Assembly (NCBI GenBank): GCA_944322375.1
Contig: CALUOX010000011.1
Location: 1-41,782 of the forward strand
Length of the DNA stretch: 41,782 nucleotides
Reading direction: 5' to 3'
From: an uncultured Alistipes sp.
GTDB taxonomy: Bacteria > Bacteroidota > Bacteroidia > Bacteroidales > Rikenellaceae
A model generated the notes under the pieces. That model searched no databases and had not been told where the DNA came from. It was given only the letters and a program-made list of their open reading frames with translations. The position numbers and the translations under genes are program-made. This document shows, piece by piece, positions 1 to 9,448 of the stretch. The first letter of the stretch is position 1. Each line of letters starts with the position of its first letter.

Positions 1-1214
1 GGATGTTCCGCAATGAGCAGCGATGAATCGCCGTAGCTCAGGAACCGGAAGTCATGGCCGAGGGCGTAGTCGTAGATCTTGTGCCAGTCGTCGCCCACGT
101 AGGCGGCAACAAGGAGCAGCAGCGTCGATTTGGGCTGGTGGAAGTTGGTGATGATCCAGCGCACGATGCGCCAGCGATAGCCCAGCGGGGCGATCATGAT
201 CTGCGTGGCGGCCTTCAGTGCGTCGAGTTCGTTCCGTTGCATGTATTCCAGCAGTGTCTCCAGCGCATCGCGGCCCGTGAATGTTGCGGGCAGGTCGTAC
301 AGCTCCCACTGTCCGATGACCCGATCCGTGGCGGGCGATCCGTCGCGGCGGATGCGCCAGGCCAGTGCCGCCAGCGATTCCAGCGTCCGGACCGAGGTGG
401 TGCCGACGGCCGTGATGAAGCCCCATTTGCGGAGAAGGTGTTCGACTGTCGTGCGGCGGATCTCGAAGTGCTCGGTGTGCATGGCGTGGCGGCAGGCGTC
501 GTCGTCCTTGACCGGCAGGAAGGTCCCGGCACCCACGTGCAGCGTCACTTCGTCGAATTCGGTCCCTGCATCGTGCAACGACGCCAGAAGTTCCGGTGTG
601 AAGTGCAGTCCGGCCGTCGGTGCGGCGACCGATCCCTCGAATTTCGAATAGACCGTTTGGTAGCGCGTATAGTCGATCTCCTCGCTGTCGCGGTTCAGAT
701 AGGGCGGAATAGGGATCTTGCCCAGATGTTCGAGCAACTCCCCGAACGTAAGGTCGGCACTCCATTCGAACCGCACGATCTGTTCGCGGCCGCCGTCGCC
801 GATGCGATAGGCCCGCAGCTGCTGCGGTGTGCCGTCGAGTTCGAAGTCGATGCCGACGGCTCCCTCCTTCCACTTCTTGAGGTTGCCCACGATGCAGCTC
901 CACTCGCACGACCCCTTGACGGCAAAGGCCCGTTCGTAGTCGGCCGGTGCGTGCGGTTCGAGGCAGAAGACCTCGATGCGGGCGCCCGACGCCTTGTGCA
1001 TGATGATGCGGGCCCGGATCACCTTCGTGTTGTTGAAGACCAGCATCGCACCCGCAGGCAGGACCTCGCCCAGATCGCGGAAGTGTCGCTCGGAGATCGC
1101 TCCGTCGCGATAGACAAGCAGTTTCGAGGCCGAACGTTCGGCCAGCGGAAATTTTGCAATGCGTTCGTCCGGCAGCGCATAGTCGTAGTCGTTGATGTCG
1201 ATGTGTCGTTCCAT
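1..1214 (-). CDS. queA: S-adenosylmethionine:tRNA ribosyltransferase-isomerase, QueA type (C-terminus cut by window edge)
   Basis: The reading frame starts at ATG 1214-1212 (protein begins MERHIDINDYDYALP) and is open to base 1, so only the last residues are missing. Family-typical stretches are visible: LVFNNTKVIRAR near the N-terminus, PIPPYLNRDSEEIDYTRYQT in the middle, then AAPTAGLHFT, VGAGTFLPV and TNFHQPKSTLLLLV near the C-terminus. QueA transfers and isomerises the ribosyl group of SAM onto 7-aminomethyl-7-deazaguanine in tRNA, giving epoxyqueuosine in the queuosine pathway; it is cytoplasmic. At more than 404 residues it is longer than E. coli QueA (about 356). From memory, many Bacteroidetes carry a second, longer QueA-like paralogue, so this could be that one. 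It is transcribed away from nadB from its own TAnnTTTG promoter. Confidence 0.9.
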   Translation of the reverse strand, partial: MERHIDINDYDYALPDERIAKFPLAERSASKLLVYRDGAISERHFRDLGEVLPAGAMLVFNNTKVIRARIIMHKASGARIEVFCLEPHAPADYERAFAVKGSCEWSCIVGNLKKWKEGAVGIDFELDGTPQQLRAYRIGDGGREQIVRFEWSADLTFGELLEHLGKIPIPPYLNRDSEEIDYTRYQTVYSKFEGSVAAPTAGLHFTPELLASLHDAGTEFDEVTLHVGAGTFLPVKDDDACRHAMHTEHFEIRRTTVEHLLRKWGFITAVGTTSVRTLESLAALAWRIRRDGSPATDRVIGQWELYDLPATFTGRDALETLLEYMQRNELDALKAATQIMIAPLGYRWRIVRWIITNFHQPKSTLLLLVAAYVGDDWHKIYDYALGHDFRFLSYGDSSLLIAEH

Positions 1215-1240
1215 GGAGCTCTTGTTTGTCGTTGGCGCGA

Positions 1241-1248
1241 CAAAGGTA
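1241..1248 (-). promoter_or_regulatory. Bacteroidetes -7 element for queA
   Basis: On the minus strand this reads TACCTTTG, a perfect match to TAnnTTTG, and it ends 26 nt before the queA ATG. No clear -33 TTTG lies at the expected spacing. Confidence 0.65.
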
Positions 1249-1397
1249 CGACTTTATCCGTTCGGTTCGCGTTGAAGAGGTGCTCTTTTTCTTCCGGTCC
1301 TTCCGGACGGAGCGAAAATTCATCCGTTGAGGCGCTTTGCCGCAGCCGTTTTGCAGGAAAAATGATACGGGCGTTTTCCCGTCTCGCGAAAAATCGT

Positions 1398-1405
1398 TAC
1401 TTTTG
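1398..1405 (+). promoter_or_regulatory. Bacteroidetes -7 element for nadB
   Basis: TACTTTTG matches TAnnTTTG and ends 23 nt before the nadB ATG. The queA and nadB elements point away from each other in a 214-bp divergent spacer. Confidence 0.65.
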
Positions 1406-1428
1406 CGCCAGCTAATCGAATATTCGAC

Positions 1429-3030
1429 ATGGAAACCGATTTCTTGGTGATAGGCTCCGGCGCTGCAGGCCTGAGCTTCGCACTCAAAGCCGCCGACCAC
1501 GGTCACGTCACGATCGTCACGAAGGGCGAAATGAACGAGTGCAATACCAATTATGCTCAGGGCGGTATCTGCTCTGTAACCTATGCTCCCGACACCTTCG
1601 AGAAACACATTCATGATACGCTGGTCTGCGGTGCCGGAAAATGTGATCCGGCGGCTGTGGAACTGGTCGTGCGTCGCGCTCCGGAGTTGATCCGTGACTT
1701 GATAGCCTGGGGAACGCGGTTCGACAAGACACCCGACGGACGTTTTGAACTGAATCGCGAAGGCGGTCACTCCGAACACCGGATTCTCCATTACGAGGAC
1801 CTGACGGGCGCCGAGATCGAAAGAGCGCTGATCGCCTCCGTGCGCCGACATCCCAATATCACGGTGCTGGAGCACCATTATGCCGTCGATCTGTTGACGC
1901 AGCACCATCTGGGTGAGTTCGTGACGCGCCATACGCGCGGCGTGACCTGTTTCGGCGCCTATGTGCTCGATCTGGATACGCACGCCATCGAAACCGTGCT
2001 GGCAAAGTTCACGGTCGTGGCGACGGGCGGTTGCGGAAACGTCTATTCGACGACGACGAACCCCATTGTGGCGACGGGCGACGGAATCGCCATGTGCCAC
2101 CGCGCAAAGGCCATTACCGAAAACATGGAGTACATCCAGTTCCATCCCACGTCGCTCTACAATCCCGGCGAACGTCCCTCGTTCCTCATTACGGAGGCGA
2201 TGCGCGGATTCGGCGCGGTCCTGCGTCTGCAGAACGGCGAGGAGTTCATGGACAAGTACCATCCGATGAAGTCGCTGGCGCCGCGTGACGTGGTGGCCCG
2301 TTCGATCTATCGCGAGATGCAGCTGCGCGGCGAAGAGTTCGTCTATCTGGACGTGACGCACAAACCCGCCGATGCAATCCGCAGCCACTTCCCGAACATC
2401 TACGAGAAGTGTCTGTCGATCGGTATCGACATCACGAAGGACTGGATTCCCGTTACGCCGGCCGCACACTACTGCTGCGGCGGTGTAAAGGTCTCGACCG
2501 ACGGCGAAACCTCGATCCGTCGGCTCTATGCATTGGGCGAGACCTCCTGCACGGGGCTGCACGGGGCCAACCGTCTGGCTTCAAACTCCCTGATCGAGGC
2601 GGTGGTCTATGCCGATCAGGCGGCCCGGCATGCCGTGTCGCAGCTTGACAAGGTGTCGATCCAGGAGGGTATTCCCGACTGGAACTTCGAAGGTACGGCA
2701 ACGGCCGAAGAGTTGCTGTCGCTTATCCAGTCGAAGCGCGAACTGCAGCAGATCATGTCAACCTATGTGGGGATCATCCGTTCGAACCTCTATCTCAAAC
2801 GGGCCATGCGGCGGTTGGAGACGCTGTGGCACGAGACGGAGGAGCTCTACAACAAGACGACGCCCAATCGGGAGCTGTGTGAACTCCGCAACATGATTAC
2901 GGTGGCCTACCTGATCATCAAGCAGGGACGCGAGCTCAAGGAGTCGGTCGGCTGTCATTACAACATCGACTATCCGCCCGAGACGACGGCGCCGGCCGCA
3001 GCCGCTTCCGACAGCGGAGCGAAGGCCTGA
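1429..3030 (+). CDS. nadB: L-aspartate oxidase
   Basis: 533 residues, close to the usual family length of about 540. The FAD dinucleotide-binding motif IGSGAAG lies at residues 8-14. Downstream are NTNYAQGGI, the ATGGCGNVYSTTTNP segment, the active-site region YIQFHPTSLY, LITEAMRGFG, APRDVVARSI, and the C-terminal YALGETSCTGLHGANRLASN typical of the fumarate reductase/aspartate oxidase flavoprotein family. The enzyme oxidises L-aspartate to iminoaspartate, the first step of de novo NAD synthesis. Its usual partners nadA and nadC are not in this window, so the gene stands alone here. It begins 23 nt after a -7 element and is followed by tandem hairpins that probably end the transcript. Confidence 0.96.
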   Translation: METDFLVIGSGAAGLSFALKAADHGHVTIVTKGEMNECNTNYAQGGICSVTYAPDTFEKHIHDTLVCGAGKCDPAAVELVVRRAPELIRDLIAWGTRFDKTPDGRFELNREGGHSEHRILHYEDLTGAEIERALIASVRRHPNITVLEHHYAVDLLTQHHLGEFVTRHTRGVTCFGAYVLDLDTHAIETVLAKFTVVATGGCGNVYSTTTNPIVATGDGIAMCHRAKAITENMEYIQFHPTSLYNPGERPSFLITEAMRGFGAVLRLQNGEEFMDKYHPMKSLAPRDVVARSIYREMQLRGEEFVYLDVTHKPADAIRSHFPNIYEKCLSIGIDITKDWIPVTPAAHYCCGGVKVSTDGETSIRRLYALGETSCTGLHGANRLASNSLIEAVVYADQAARHAVSQLDKVSIQEGIPDWNFEGTATAEELLSLIQSKRELQQIMSTYVGIIRSNLYLKRAMRRLETLWHETEELYNKTTPNRELCELRNMITVAYLIIKQGRELKESVGCHYNIDYPPETTAPAAAASDSGAKA

Positions 3031-3153
3031 GACGATCTTCTCCGGCTGTCGGAGGGGGGGAAAGAAAACCGGTCAACCGTCCGGACGAACTCCGGCGAGG
3101 GTTGGATCGGGTTCAGGAGAGCGAAGGGCTTCGGAAGACGAAGAGTGAACAGG

Positions 3154-3198
3154 GGAAGGGTGTGTGCCCTTCCGCTGGTTTTTCGGGCCTTCCCGAAA
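3154..3198. terminator. Tandem hairpins after nadB
   Basis: Two adjacent inverted repeats: GGAAGGG/CCCTTCC around TGTGTG (3154-3173), followed by GCTGGTTTTT, and TTCGGG/CCCGAA around CCTT (3182-3197). A plausible rho-independent terminator for nadB. The rest of the 3031-3250 spacer shows only a weak -7-like TACATTTT (3217-3224) for prfC. Confidence 0.55.
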
Positions 3199-3250
3199 CG
3201 GGGCATCATATTGATTTACATTTTACGGATACGGACATAGAGAGAACGGC

Positions 3251-4834
3251 ATGACCTTACAGGAAGAGATCGCACGGCGACGGACGTTCGCCATCATTTC
3301 ACACCCCGATGCGGGTAAAACGACGCTGACCGAGAAACTGTTGCTTTTCGGCGGCGCCATTCATGTGGCGGGAGCCGTCAAGAGCAACAAGATCAAACGC
3401 GGTGCAACGTCCGATTTCATGGAGATCGAGCGGCAGCGCGGTATCTCGGTTGCCACATCGGTAATGGGCTTTGAGTACCGTGACGTCAAGATCAACATCC
3501 TCGATACACCCGGACACGAGGACTTCGCGGAGGATACCTACCGGACGCTGACGGCCGTCGATTCGGTCATCATCGTCATCGACGGCGCCAAGGGCGTCGA
3601 GCAGCAGACCCGGCGCCTGATGGAGGTGTGCCGCATGCGCAAGACGCCCGTGATGGTCTTTATCAACAAGCTGGACCGGCCCTGCAAGGATCCCTTCGAT
3701 CTGCTTGACGAGGTGGAACGCGAACTGCGCATCCGCGTGCGGCCGTTGGCCTTCCCGATCTCCAACGGTCCGACGTTCAAGGGCGTTTACAATATCTACG
3801 AACAGGATCTCTCGCTCTTCACCTCCGACGAACGGCTGACGGCAACGGCCTCGACGGTCGATATCCGCGACCTGACGTCGCCCGAACTTGACGCCCGTGT
3901 GGGTGAGCGTTATGCCCGCCAGCTGCGTGACGATCTGGCGCTGATCGAGGGGGTGTATGATCCCTTTGATCGCGAACAATATCTTGCCGGGGATCTGGCT
4001 CCGGTCTTTTTCGGTTCGGCGATCAACAACTTCGGCGTGCGCGAGCTGCTCGAATGTTTCATCCGCATCGCTCCGTCGCCGCGTCCGTCGCAGACCGAAA
4101 CCCGGACGGTCCAGCCTTCGGAGCCCAAAATGACGGGTTTCATCTTCAAGATCCACGCGAACATGGATCCCAACCATCGTGACCGCATCGCCTTTCTGAA
4201 GATCTGTTCGGGAATCTTCGAGCGCAACCACAACTACCTCCATGTGCGAAGCGGCAAGCAGCTCAAGTTCTCCTCGCCGACGGCCTTCATGGCCGAGAAG
4301 AAGTCGGTGATCGACGTGGCCTATCCGGGCGATATCGTGGGCCTGCACGATACGGGCACCTTCAAGATCGGCGACACCTTTACCGAGGGTGAAAAGCTCA
4401 AGTTCACGGGCATCCCGTCGTTCGCTCCCGAGCAGTTCCGCTACATCGAAAACGCCGATCCGCTCAAGTTCAAGCAGCTGGCGAAGGGGATCGATCAGTT
4501 GATGGACGAAGGTGTGGCACAGTTATTTATCTCGCAGCTCAACGGCCGCAAGATCATCGGTACGGTCGGTGCCCTGCAGTTTGAGGTCATCCAGTACCGT
4601 CTGGAGCATGAATACGGTGCCAAGTGCCGTTGGGAGCCGATCTCGATCTACAAGGCCTGCTGGATCGAAAGCGACGATGCCGAGCAGTTGGCTGATTTCA
4701 AGCGGCGCAAGCATACGAACATGGCGGTTGACAAACACGGCCGCGACGTCTTTCTGGCCGATACGAGTTACTCCCTGTCGCTGGCACAGGAGAACTTCAA
4801 GCATATACGGTTCAAGTTTACGTCGGAGTTCTGA
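3251..4834 (+). CDS. prfC: Peptide chain release factor 3
   Basis: 527 residues, the standard RF3 length. All GTPase motifs are in order: P-loop [12 protein letters not shown] (residues 17-28), switch I around [14 protein letters not shown], and NKLD with the RF3-typical [12 protein letters not shown]. The RF3-specific C-terminal part has [20 protein letters not shown] and [16 protein letters not shown]3 is a ribosome-associated GTPase that releases RF1/RF2 after peptidyl-tRNA hydrolysis and takes part in post-peptidyl-transfer quality control. The ATG at 3251 gives the expected [23 protein letters not shown]. It is a single-gene unit between nadB and the efflux operon. Confidence 0.97.
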   Translation: MTLQEEIARRRTFAIISHPDAGKTTLTEKLLLFGGAIHVAGAVKSNKIKRGATSDFMEIERQRGISVATSVMGFEYRDVKINILDTPGHEDFAEDTYRTLTAVDSVIIVIDGAKGVEQQTRRLMEVCRMRKTPVMVFINKLDRPCKDPFDLLDEVERELRIRVRPLAFPISNGPTFKGVYNIYEQDLSLFTSDERLTATASTVDIRDLTSPELDARVGERYARQLRDDLALIEGVYDPFDREQYLAGDLAPVFFGSAINNFGVRELLECFIRIAPSPRPSQTETRTVQPSEPKMTGFIFKIHANMDPNHRDRIAFLKICSGIFERNHNYLHVRSGKQLKFSSPTAFMAEKKSVIDVAYPGDIVGLHDTGTFKIGDTFTEGEKLKFTGIPSFAPEQFRYIENADPLKFKQLAKGIDQLMDEGVAQLFISQLNGRKIIGTVGALQFEVIQYRLEHEYGAKCRWEPISIYKACWIESDDAEQLADFKRRKHTNMAVDKHGRDVFLADTSYSLSLAQENFKHIRFKFTSEF

Positions 4835-4949
4835 GACTCCGGATGCCGGTTGCGGGTATCTCCGGTAGGGAGGGGCGGTTTACTTTCCCTCTTTCAGGAC
4901 CCTCCGGTTGGAAATTCTTCCGCCGTCCGGCACACGAATTCGTCATTTT

Positions 4950-4978
4950 TTCCGTTATTTGGTAGTCAAATGGCGGAA
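4950..4978. repeat. Imperfect inverted repeat upstream of the RND operon
   Basis: A 12-nt arm TTCCGTTATTTG (4950-4961) faces CAAATGGCGGAA (4967-4978) across GTAGT; as RNA the arms pair fully with two G-U wobbles. It lies about 50 bp upstream of the operon's -7 element. It could be an operator or a remnant terminator of prfC, but no T-run follows. Confidence 0.4.
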
Positions 4979-5026
4979 ATTCGATTGTAGAATGGTCGCT
5001 GAGTGCGATTTTAACAGGGAAATCGT

Positions 5027-5034
5027 ATCTTTGC
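5027..5034 (+). promoter_or_regulatory. Bacteroidetes -7 element for the RND efflux operon
   Basis: TATCTTTG is a perfect TAnnTTTG match, 42 nt before the adaptor ATG at 5077. Confidence 0.65.
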
Positions 5035-5076
5035 CGCATTGTATCTGCGGGCCTCTCCGCATAAACAACTGAAAAT

Positions 5077-6327
5077 ATGAATTGGGCAACTGTCAATTGG
5101 GCGACTGTCAAGCCGAAAATGAAGAAATGGATGCGGAAGGGCGGTTCCTGGTGCAAACGCTCCTGTCCCCGGACGTGGCGCGGATGGATTCTTGTGGGAC
5201 TTGTGGTCGTAGTGATTGTCGCCGCTCTGGTCTGGCTGTTGCGTCCGCAGGAAGAAGCGGTCGTCTATCCCGTCGTGGCGGTCGAACCCGTCACCACGCA
5301 GGATGTGGAGATCTACGGCGAATATGTGGGACGTATCCGCGCACAGCAGTTCGTGGAGGTGCGCGCCCGCGTGGAGGGCTATCTCGAACGGATGCTGTTC
5401 CGCGAAGGCAGTTACGTGCAGAAGGGGCAGACGCTCTTCATTATCGACCCGAAGGTCTATCGGGCGCGCGTGGACAAGGCCAAGGCTCAGCTGAGCAAGG
5501 ACCGTGCCCTGGCGCAGAAGGCCGAACGCGACCTCAAGCGTATCCGTCCGCTCTACGAGCAGAATGCCGCCAGCCAGCTCGATCTGGACAATGCAACGGC
5601 CGCCTATGAAAGCGCAACGGCCAATGTGGTGATGAGCGAGGCCGATCTTACCCAGGCCGCAACGGCGTTGAGCTATACGACCGTGCAGTCGCCCATTACG
5701 GGCTATATCAGCGCCAGCAATGCCGATATCGGTACGTTGGTGGGTCCGGGCGGCAAGTCGCTCCTGGCGACGATCGTCAAGAGCGATACCGTGCGTGTCG
5801 ATTTCAGCATGACCGGTCTCGATTACCTGCGCAGCAAGGAGCGCAACGTAAACCTCGGGCAGAAGGATTCGACCCGCCGCTGGAACCCCTATATTACGGT
5901 GACATTGCCCGACAACTCGCGCTATCCGCTGCGCGGTCTGGTCGATTTCGCCGATCCGCAGGTCGATCCCGAGACCGGAACCTTCTCGGTGCGGGCCGAA
6001 ATGCCCAATCCGGACCATATCCTGCTGCCCGGACAGTTCACGAAGGTAAAGCTGTTGCTCGACGTGCGCGAAAATGCCGTCGTGGTGCCGACGAAGTCGA
6101 TCATCATCGAAAAGGGCGGTGTCTATATCTTTGTCGTGCGGCCCGACAGTGTCGTTGAACGGCGCTTTATCGAGATCGGCCCCGAACTCGACAACAAGGT
6201 CGTTGTCGAGCGCGGTTTGACGGCCGGCGAACGGATCGTCGTCGAGGGATATCACAAACTTACACACGGCATGCGCGTCGAGGCCGTCGAGCCCAGGCGC
6301 GACAACGGTGTGGCAACGAATTCCTGA
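5077..6327 (+). CDS. RND efflux periplasmic adaptor (membrane fusion protein, AcrA/MexA type)
   Basis: 416 residues from the ATG at 5077. A basic, Trp-rich N-terminal stretch is followed by one membrane segment (WILVGLVVVVIVAALVWLL, about residues 32-50). There is no lipobox, so the protein is held by a transmembrane anchor, not a lipid. Next come the barrel-sandwich half motif VRARVEGYLERMLFREGSYV, an alpha-helical hairpin rich in Lys/Ala/Gln (QLSKDRALAQKAERDLKRI), the second half motif SPITGYISASNADIGTLV, and beta-barrel/membrane-proximal domains with LLPGQFTKVKL. It joins the inner-membrane pump to the outer-membrane channel. The first 11 codons hold a 15-bp tandem repeat, and ATG 5119 (MKKWMRKGG) is an alternative start. 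The stop is 7 nt before the pump gene. Confidence 0.92.
   Translation: MNWATVNWATVKPKMKKWMRKGGSWCKRSCPRTWRGWILVGLVVVVIVAALVWLLRPQEEAVVYPVVAVEPVTTQDVEIYGEYVGRIRAQQFVEVRARVEGYLERMLFREGSYVQKGQTLFIIDPKVYRARVDKAKAQLSKDRALAQKAERDLKRIRPLYEQNAASQLDLDNATAAYESATANVVMSEADLTQAATALSYTTVQSPITGYISASNADIGTLVGPGGKSLLATIVKSDTVRVDFSMTGLDYLRSKERNVNLGQKDSTRRWNPYITVTLPDNSRYPLRGLVDFADPQVDPETGTFSVRAEMPNPDHILLPGQFTKVKLLLDVRENAVVVPTKSIIIEKGGVYIFVVRPDSVVERRFIEIGPELDNKVVVERGLTAGERIVVEGYHKLTHGMRVEAVEPRRDNGVATNS
5081..5110 (+). repeat. 15-bp tandem direct repeat at the adaptor N-terminus
   Basis: Two adjacent copies differ by one base (attgggcAactgtca and attgggcGactgtca), encoding the repeated NWATV at residues 2-11. 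Either a recent in-frame duplication or an untranslated leader repeat if translation begins at 5119. Confidence 0.75.
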
Positions 6328-6334
6328 ACTGCCT

Positions 6335-9300
6335 ATGAAGAGCGATTTCTTTATCGACCGACCGGTCTTTTCGACCGTCCTTTCGGTCATCATCGTCATC
6401 GTCGGCGTTATCGGTCTGCTTCTGCTGCCCATCGACCAGTATCCCAAGATCGTACCGCCGGTGGTCAAGGTGAGCGCCTCCTATCCGGGCGCCAGCGCCC
6501 AGACCGTTACGCAGGCTGTCGCGACGCCGATCGAGCAGGAGCTCAACGGCGCGCCCGGCATGCTCTACATGGAGTCGTCGTCAACCAACTCGGGCGGTTT
6601 TACCGCTACGATCACCTTCGATATCGATACCGATGCCGATCTGGCGGCCGTCGAGATCCAGAACCGTGTGAAACTGGCCGAGGCGCGACTCCCGGCCGAA
6701 GTGGTCCAGAACGGCATCTCGGTCGAGAAAGAGGCGTCGAGCAAGTTGTTGACGATTACGCTGTTGTCGTCGGACCCGAAGTTCGACGAGATCTATCTGA
6801 GCAATTACGCCACGCTCAACGTCGTCGATATGCTGCGGCGTGTTCCGGGCGTGGGCCGCGTCTCGAATGTCGGTTCGCGCTATTATGCCATGCAGATTTG
6901 GGTGCAGCCCGACCGTCTGGCCAATTTGGGGCTGACCGTGCAGGATCTGCAGAAGGCTCTCAAGGACCAGAACCGCGAATCGGCCGCCGGCGTGTTGGGG
7001 CAGCAGCCCATGACCGATCTCGATGTGACGATTCCCATTACGGCACAGGGACGTCTGGCGTCGGTAAGCCAGTTCGAGGACATTGTCGTGCGGGCCAACT
7101 CCGACGGTTCGATCATCCGCCTCCGCGATGTGGCGCGTGTATCGCTCGAAGCCTCCTCCTACAACACCGAGAGCGGTATCAACGGCGGGAATGCCGCCGT
7201 GCTCAACATCAACATGCTGCCCGGCGCAAATGCAATGGAGGTGGCCGACCTGGTCAAGGAGGCGATGAAGGAGATCAGCCGCAACTTCCCCGAAGGAATC
7301 TCCTACGAGATCCCGTTCGACATGACCACCTATATCTCCGAATCGATTCATCACGTCTATCGGACGCTGTTCGAGGCGCTGCTGCTGGTGATTCTCGTCG
7401 TCTATCTTTCGCTGCAGAGCTGGCGGGCGACGTTGATTCCGATCATCGCCGTACCGATCTCGCTGATCGGTACTTTCGGCGTGATGCTCGTCTTCGGCTT
7501 CTCGCTCAACATGATGACCCTGCTGGGTCTGATCCTGGCCATCGGCATCGTCGTGGATGATGCCATCGTGGTGGTGGAGAACGTGGACCGCCTTATGGAG
7601 CAGGAGGGCCTCTCCCCCTACGAAGCCGCCAAAAAGGCCATGTCGTCGTTGAGCGGGGCGCTGATCGCCATGTCGCTGGTGCTGTGCGCCGTGTTCGTCC
7701 CCGTGAGCTTCCTCGCAGGTATTACGGGCCAGCTGTACCGGCAGTTCACGATTACGATCGCCGTCTCGGTCATCATCTCGACCATCGTGGCCCTGACGCT
7801 CAGCCCTGCGATGTGTGCCTATGTGCTGCGTCCCGACAATGGCCGCCGCAAACCGAAACTTTTCCGAAAGATCAACTTCTGGCTGCGGCAGGGAAATACG
7901 ACCTATCAACGGGCCATCCGCTCCAGCCTGCGCCATTCGCGGCGCATGTTTGCGGCTTTTGGCATCCTGTTGATCGGTATCTGGGTGATGAACCAGCTCA
8001 TGCCGCAAAGTTTCATGCCCAAAGAGGACCAAGGCTATTTTACCGTCGAACTGGAGCTGCCCGAAGGCGCTACGCTGGAACGTACACGTCGCGTGACGGA
8101 TCGGGCAATGGCCTATCTGATGGGGCTGCCCGATGTGGAGTATGTCCTCAATGTAACGGGTTCGTCGCCGCGTCTGGGCAGCAATCAGGCTCACAGCCAG
8201 CTTACGGTGATTCTGAAGCCTTGGGGCGAGCGGAAATCGGAGAGTATCGACGACCTGATGGCGCAGGTGCGCACGGAGCTGTCGAAGTATCCCGAAAGCA
8301 AGGTCTATCTCAGCTCGCCGGCCGTCATCCCCGGCTTGGGTACGTCGGGCGGTTTCGAAATGGTTCTCGAAGCGCGCGGCGATCTTGCATATGCCGATCT
8401 GCAGCGTGCGGTCGATACGCTGATGTATTATGCCCAGCGGCGTCCCGAACTGGCAGGGCTCTCCACGTCGATGCAGAGCGATATCCCGCAGCTGTATTAC
8501 GATGTGGATCGCGACAAGGCCCAGCTGCTGGGCGTTTCGATGTCGGATATCTTCTCGGCGCTCAAAACCTTTACCGGTTCGGTCTATGTCAATGACTTCA
8601 ACATGTTCAACCGAATCTACCGCGTCTATATCCAGGCCGAAGCCCCCTATCGGGCTCATCAGAGCAATCTCGACCTCTTCTACGTGCGCGGCAACGGCGG
8701 TGCGATGATTCCCGTTACGGCACTTGGTACGACTCACTATACGACGGGCCCCGGTACGATCCGGCGGTTCAACATGTTCAACGCTGCAACGATCTCCGGC
8801 GAGGCGGCGCACGGCTACAGCTCGGGACAGGCGATGGCCGTGCTGGAGCAGATTGTCCGCCGTCATCTGCCCGAAAATATCGGCGTGGAGTGGAGCGGTC
8901 TCTCCTATCAGGAGAAGCATGCCAGCGGCCAGACGGGTTATGTGCTCGCGTTGGCATTCCTTTTCGTCTTCCTCTTCCTCGCGGCGCAGTACGAAAGCTG
9001 GTCCGTGCCCATTGCCGTTATTCTGTCGCTGCCCATTGCCGGTCTGGGCGCCTATGCCGGCAACTGGATCTGCGGGCTGGAGAACAACATCTATTTCCAG
9101 ATCGGACTGGTGATGCTTGTCGGTCTGGTTGCCAAAAACGCCATCCTGATCGTCGAGTTCGCGAAGGAGATGGTCGATCGGGGCGGCGATCTGGTCGAAT
9201 CGGCGCTTCATGCCGCACGGCTGCGTTTCCGCCCGATCGTGATGACCTCGCTCGCCTTCATCCTCGGCATGCTGCCGCTCGTGTTTGCAACGGGACCCGG

Positions 9301-9448
9301 TTCGGCAAGCCGTCAGGGTATCGGTACGGGTGTCTTCTTCGGCATGTTGGTGGCCATTTCGGTCGGTATCGTCTTCGTCCCCTTCTTCTTCGTGTGGGTC
9401 TATCGTCTCAAAGCCAAATTCAAAGGTGCAAGCCATGAAACGAAATAA
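6335..9448 (+). CDS. RND multidrug efflux permease (AcrB/MexB, HAE1 family)
   Basis: 1037 residues with the ATG at 6335 (MKSDFFIDRPVFSTVLSV), the canonical HAE1 start; an upstream GTG at 6308 would overlap the adaptor and lacks family support. The twelve-helix, two-large-loop layout is seen as a paired repeat. TM4 carries GIVVDDAIVVVEN with the proton-relay pair D408-D409, matching AcrB D407/D408, and TM10 carries GLVAKNAILIVEFAKE with K934. It exports drugs, detergents or bile-type compounds from membrane and periplasm using the proton gradient. The gene sits 7 nt after the adaptor and overlaps the outer-membrane factor by 14 nt, so the three are translationally coupled. The actual substrate cannot be read from sequence. 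Confidence 0.95.
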   Translation: MKSDFFIDRPVFSTVLSVIIVIVGVIGLLLLPIDQYPKIVPPVVKVSASYPGASAQTVTQAVATPIEQELNGAPGMLYMESSSTNSGGFTATITFDIDTDADLAAVEIQNRVKLAEARLPAEVVQNGISVEKEASSKLLTITLLSSDPKFDEIYLSNYATLNVVDMLRRVPGVGRVSNVGSRYYAMQIWVQPDRLANLGLTVQDLQKALKDQNRESAAGVLGQQPMTDLDVTIPITAQGRLASVSQFEDIVVRANSDGSIIRLRDVARVSLEASSYNTESGINGGNAAVLNINMLPGANAMEVADLVKEAMKEISRNFPEGISYEIPFDMTTYISESIHHVYRTLFEALLLVILVVYLSLQSWRATLIPIIAVPISLIGTFGVMLVFGFSLNMMTLLGLILAIGIVVDDAIVVVENVDRLMEQEGLSPYEAAKKAMSSLSGALIAMSLVLCAVFVPVSFLAGITGQLYRQFTITIAVSVIISTIVALTLSPAMCAYVLRPDNGRRKPKLFRKINFWLRQGNTTYQRAIRSSLRHSRRMFAAFGILLIGIWVMNQLMPQSFMPKEDQGYFTVELELPEGATLERTRRVTDRAMAYLMGLPDVEYVLNVTGSSPRLGSNQAHSQLTVILKPWGERKSESIDDLMAQVRTELSKYPESKVYLSSPAVIPGLGTSGGFEMVLEARGDLAYADLQRAVDTLMYYAQRRPELAGLSTSMQSDIPQLYYDVDRDKAQLLGVSMSDIFSALKTFTGSVYVNDFNMFNRIYRVYIQAEAPYRAHQSNLDLFYVRGNGGAMIPVTALGTTHYTTGPGTIRRFNMFNAATISGEAAHGYSSGQAMAVLEQIVRRHLPENIGVEWSGLSYQEKHASGQTGYVLALAFLFVFLFLAAQYESWSVPIAVILSLPIAGLGAYAGNWICGLENNIYFQIGLVMLVGLVAKNAILIVEFAKEMVDRGGDLVESALHAARLRFRPIVMTSLAFILGMLPLVFATGPGSASRQGIGTGVFFGMLVAISVGIVFVPFFFVWVYRLKAKFKGASHETK

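Noticed and set aside
52..2562. 836-codon open frame on the minus strand across queA and nadB
   Set aside because: It begins antisense to nadB and runs in another frame through queA. It has no family motif and Arg/His-rich random composition; long antisense frames are common in this GC-rich codon usage.
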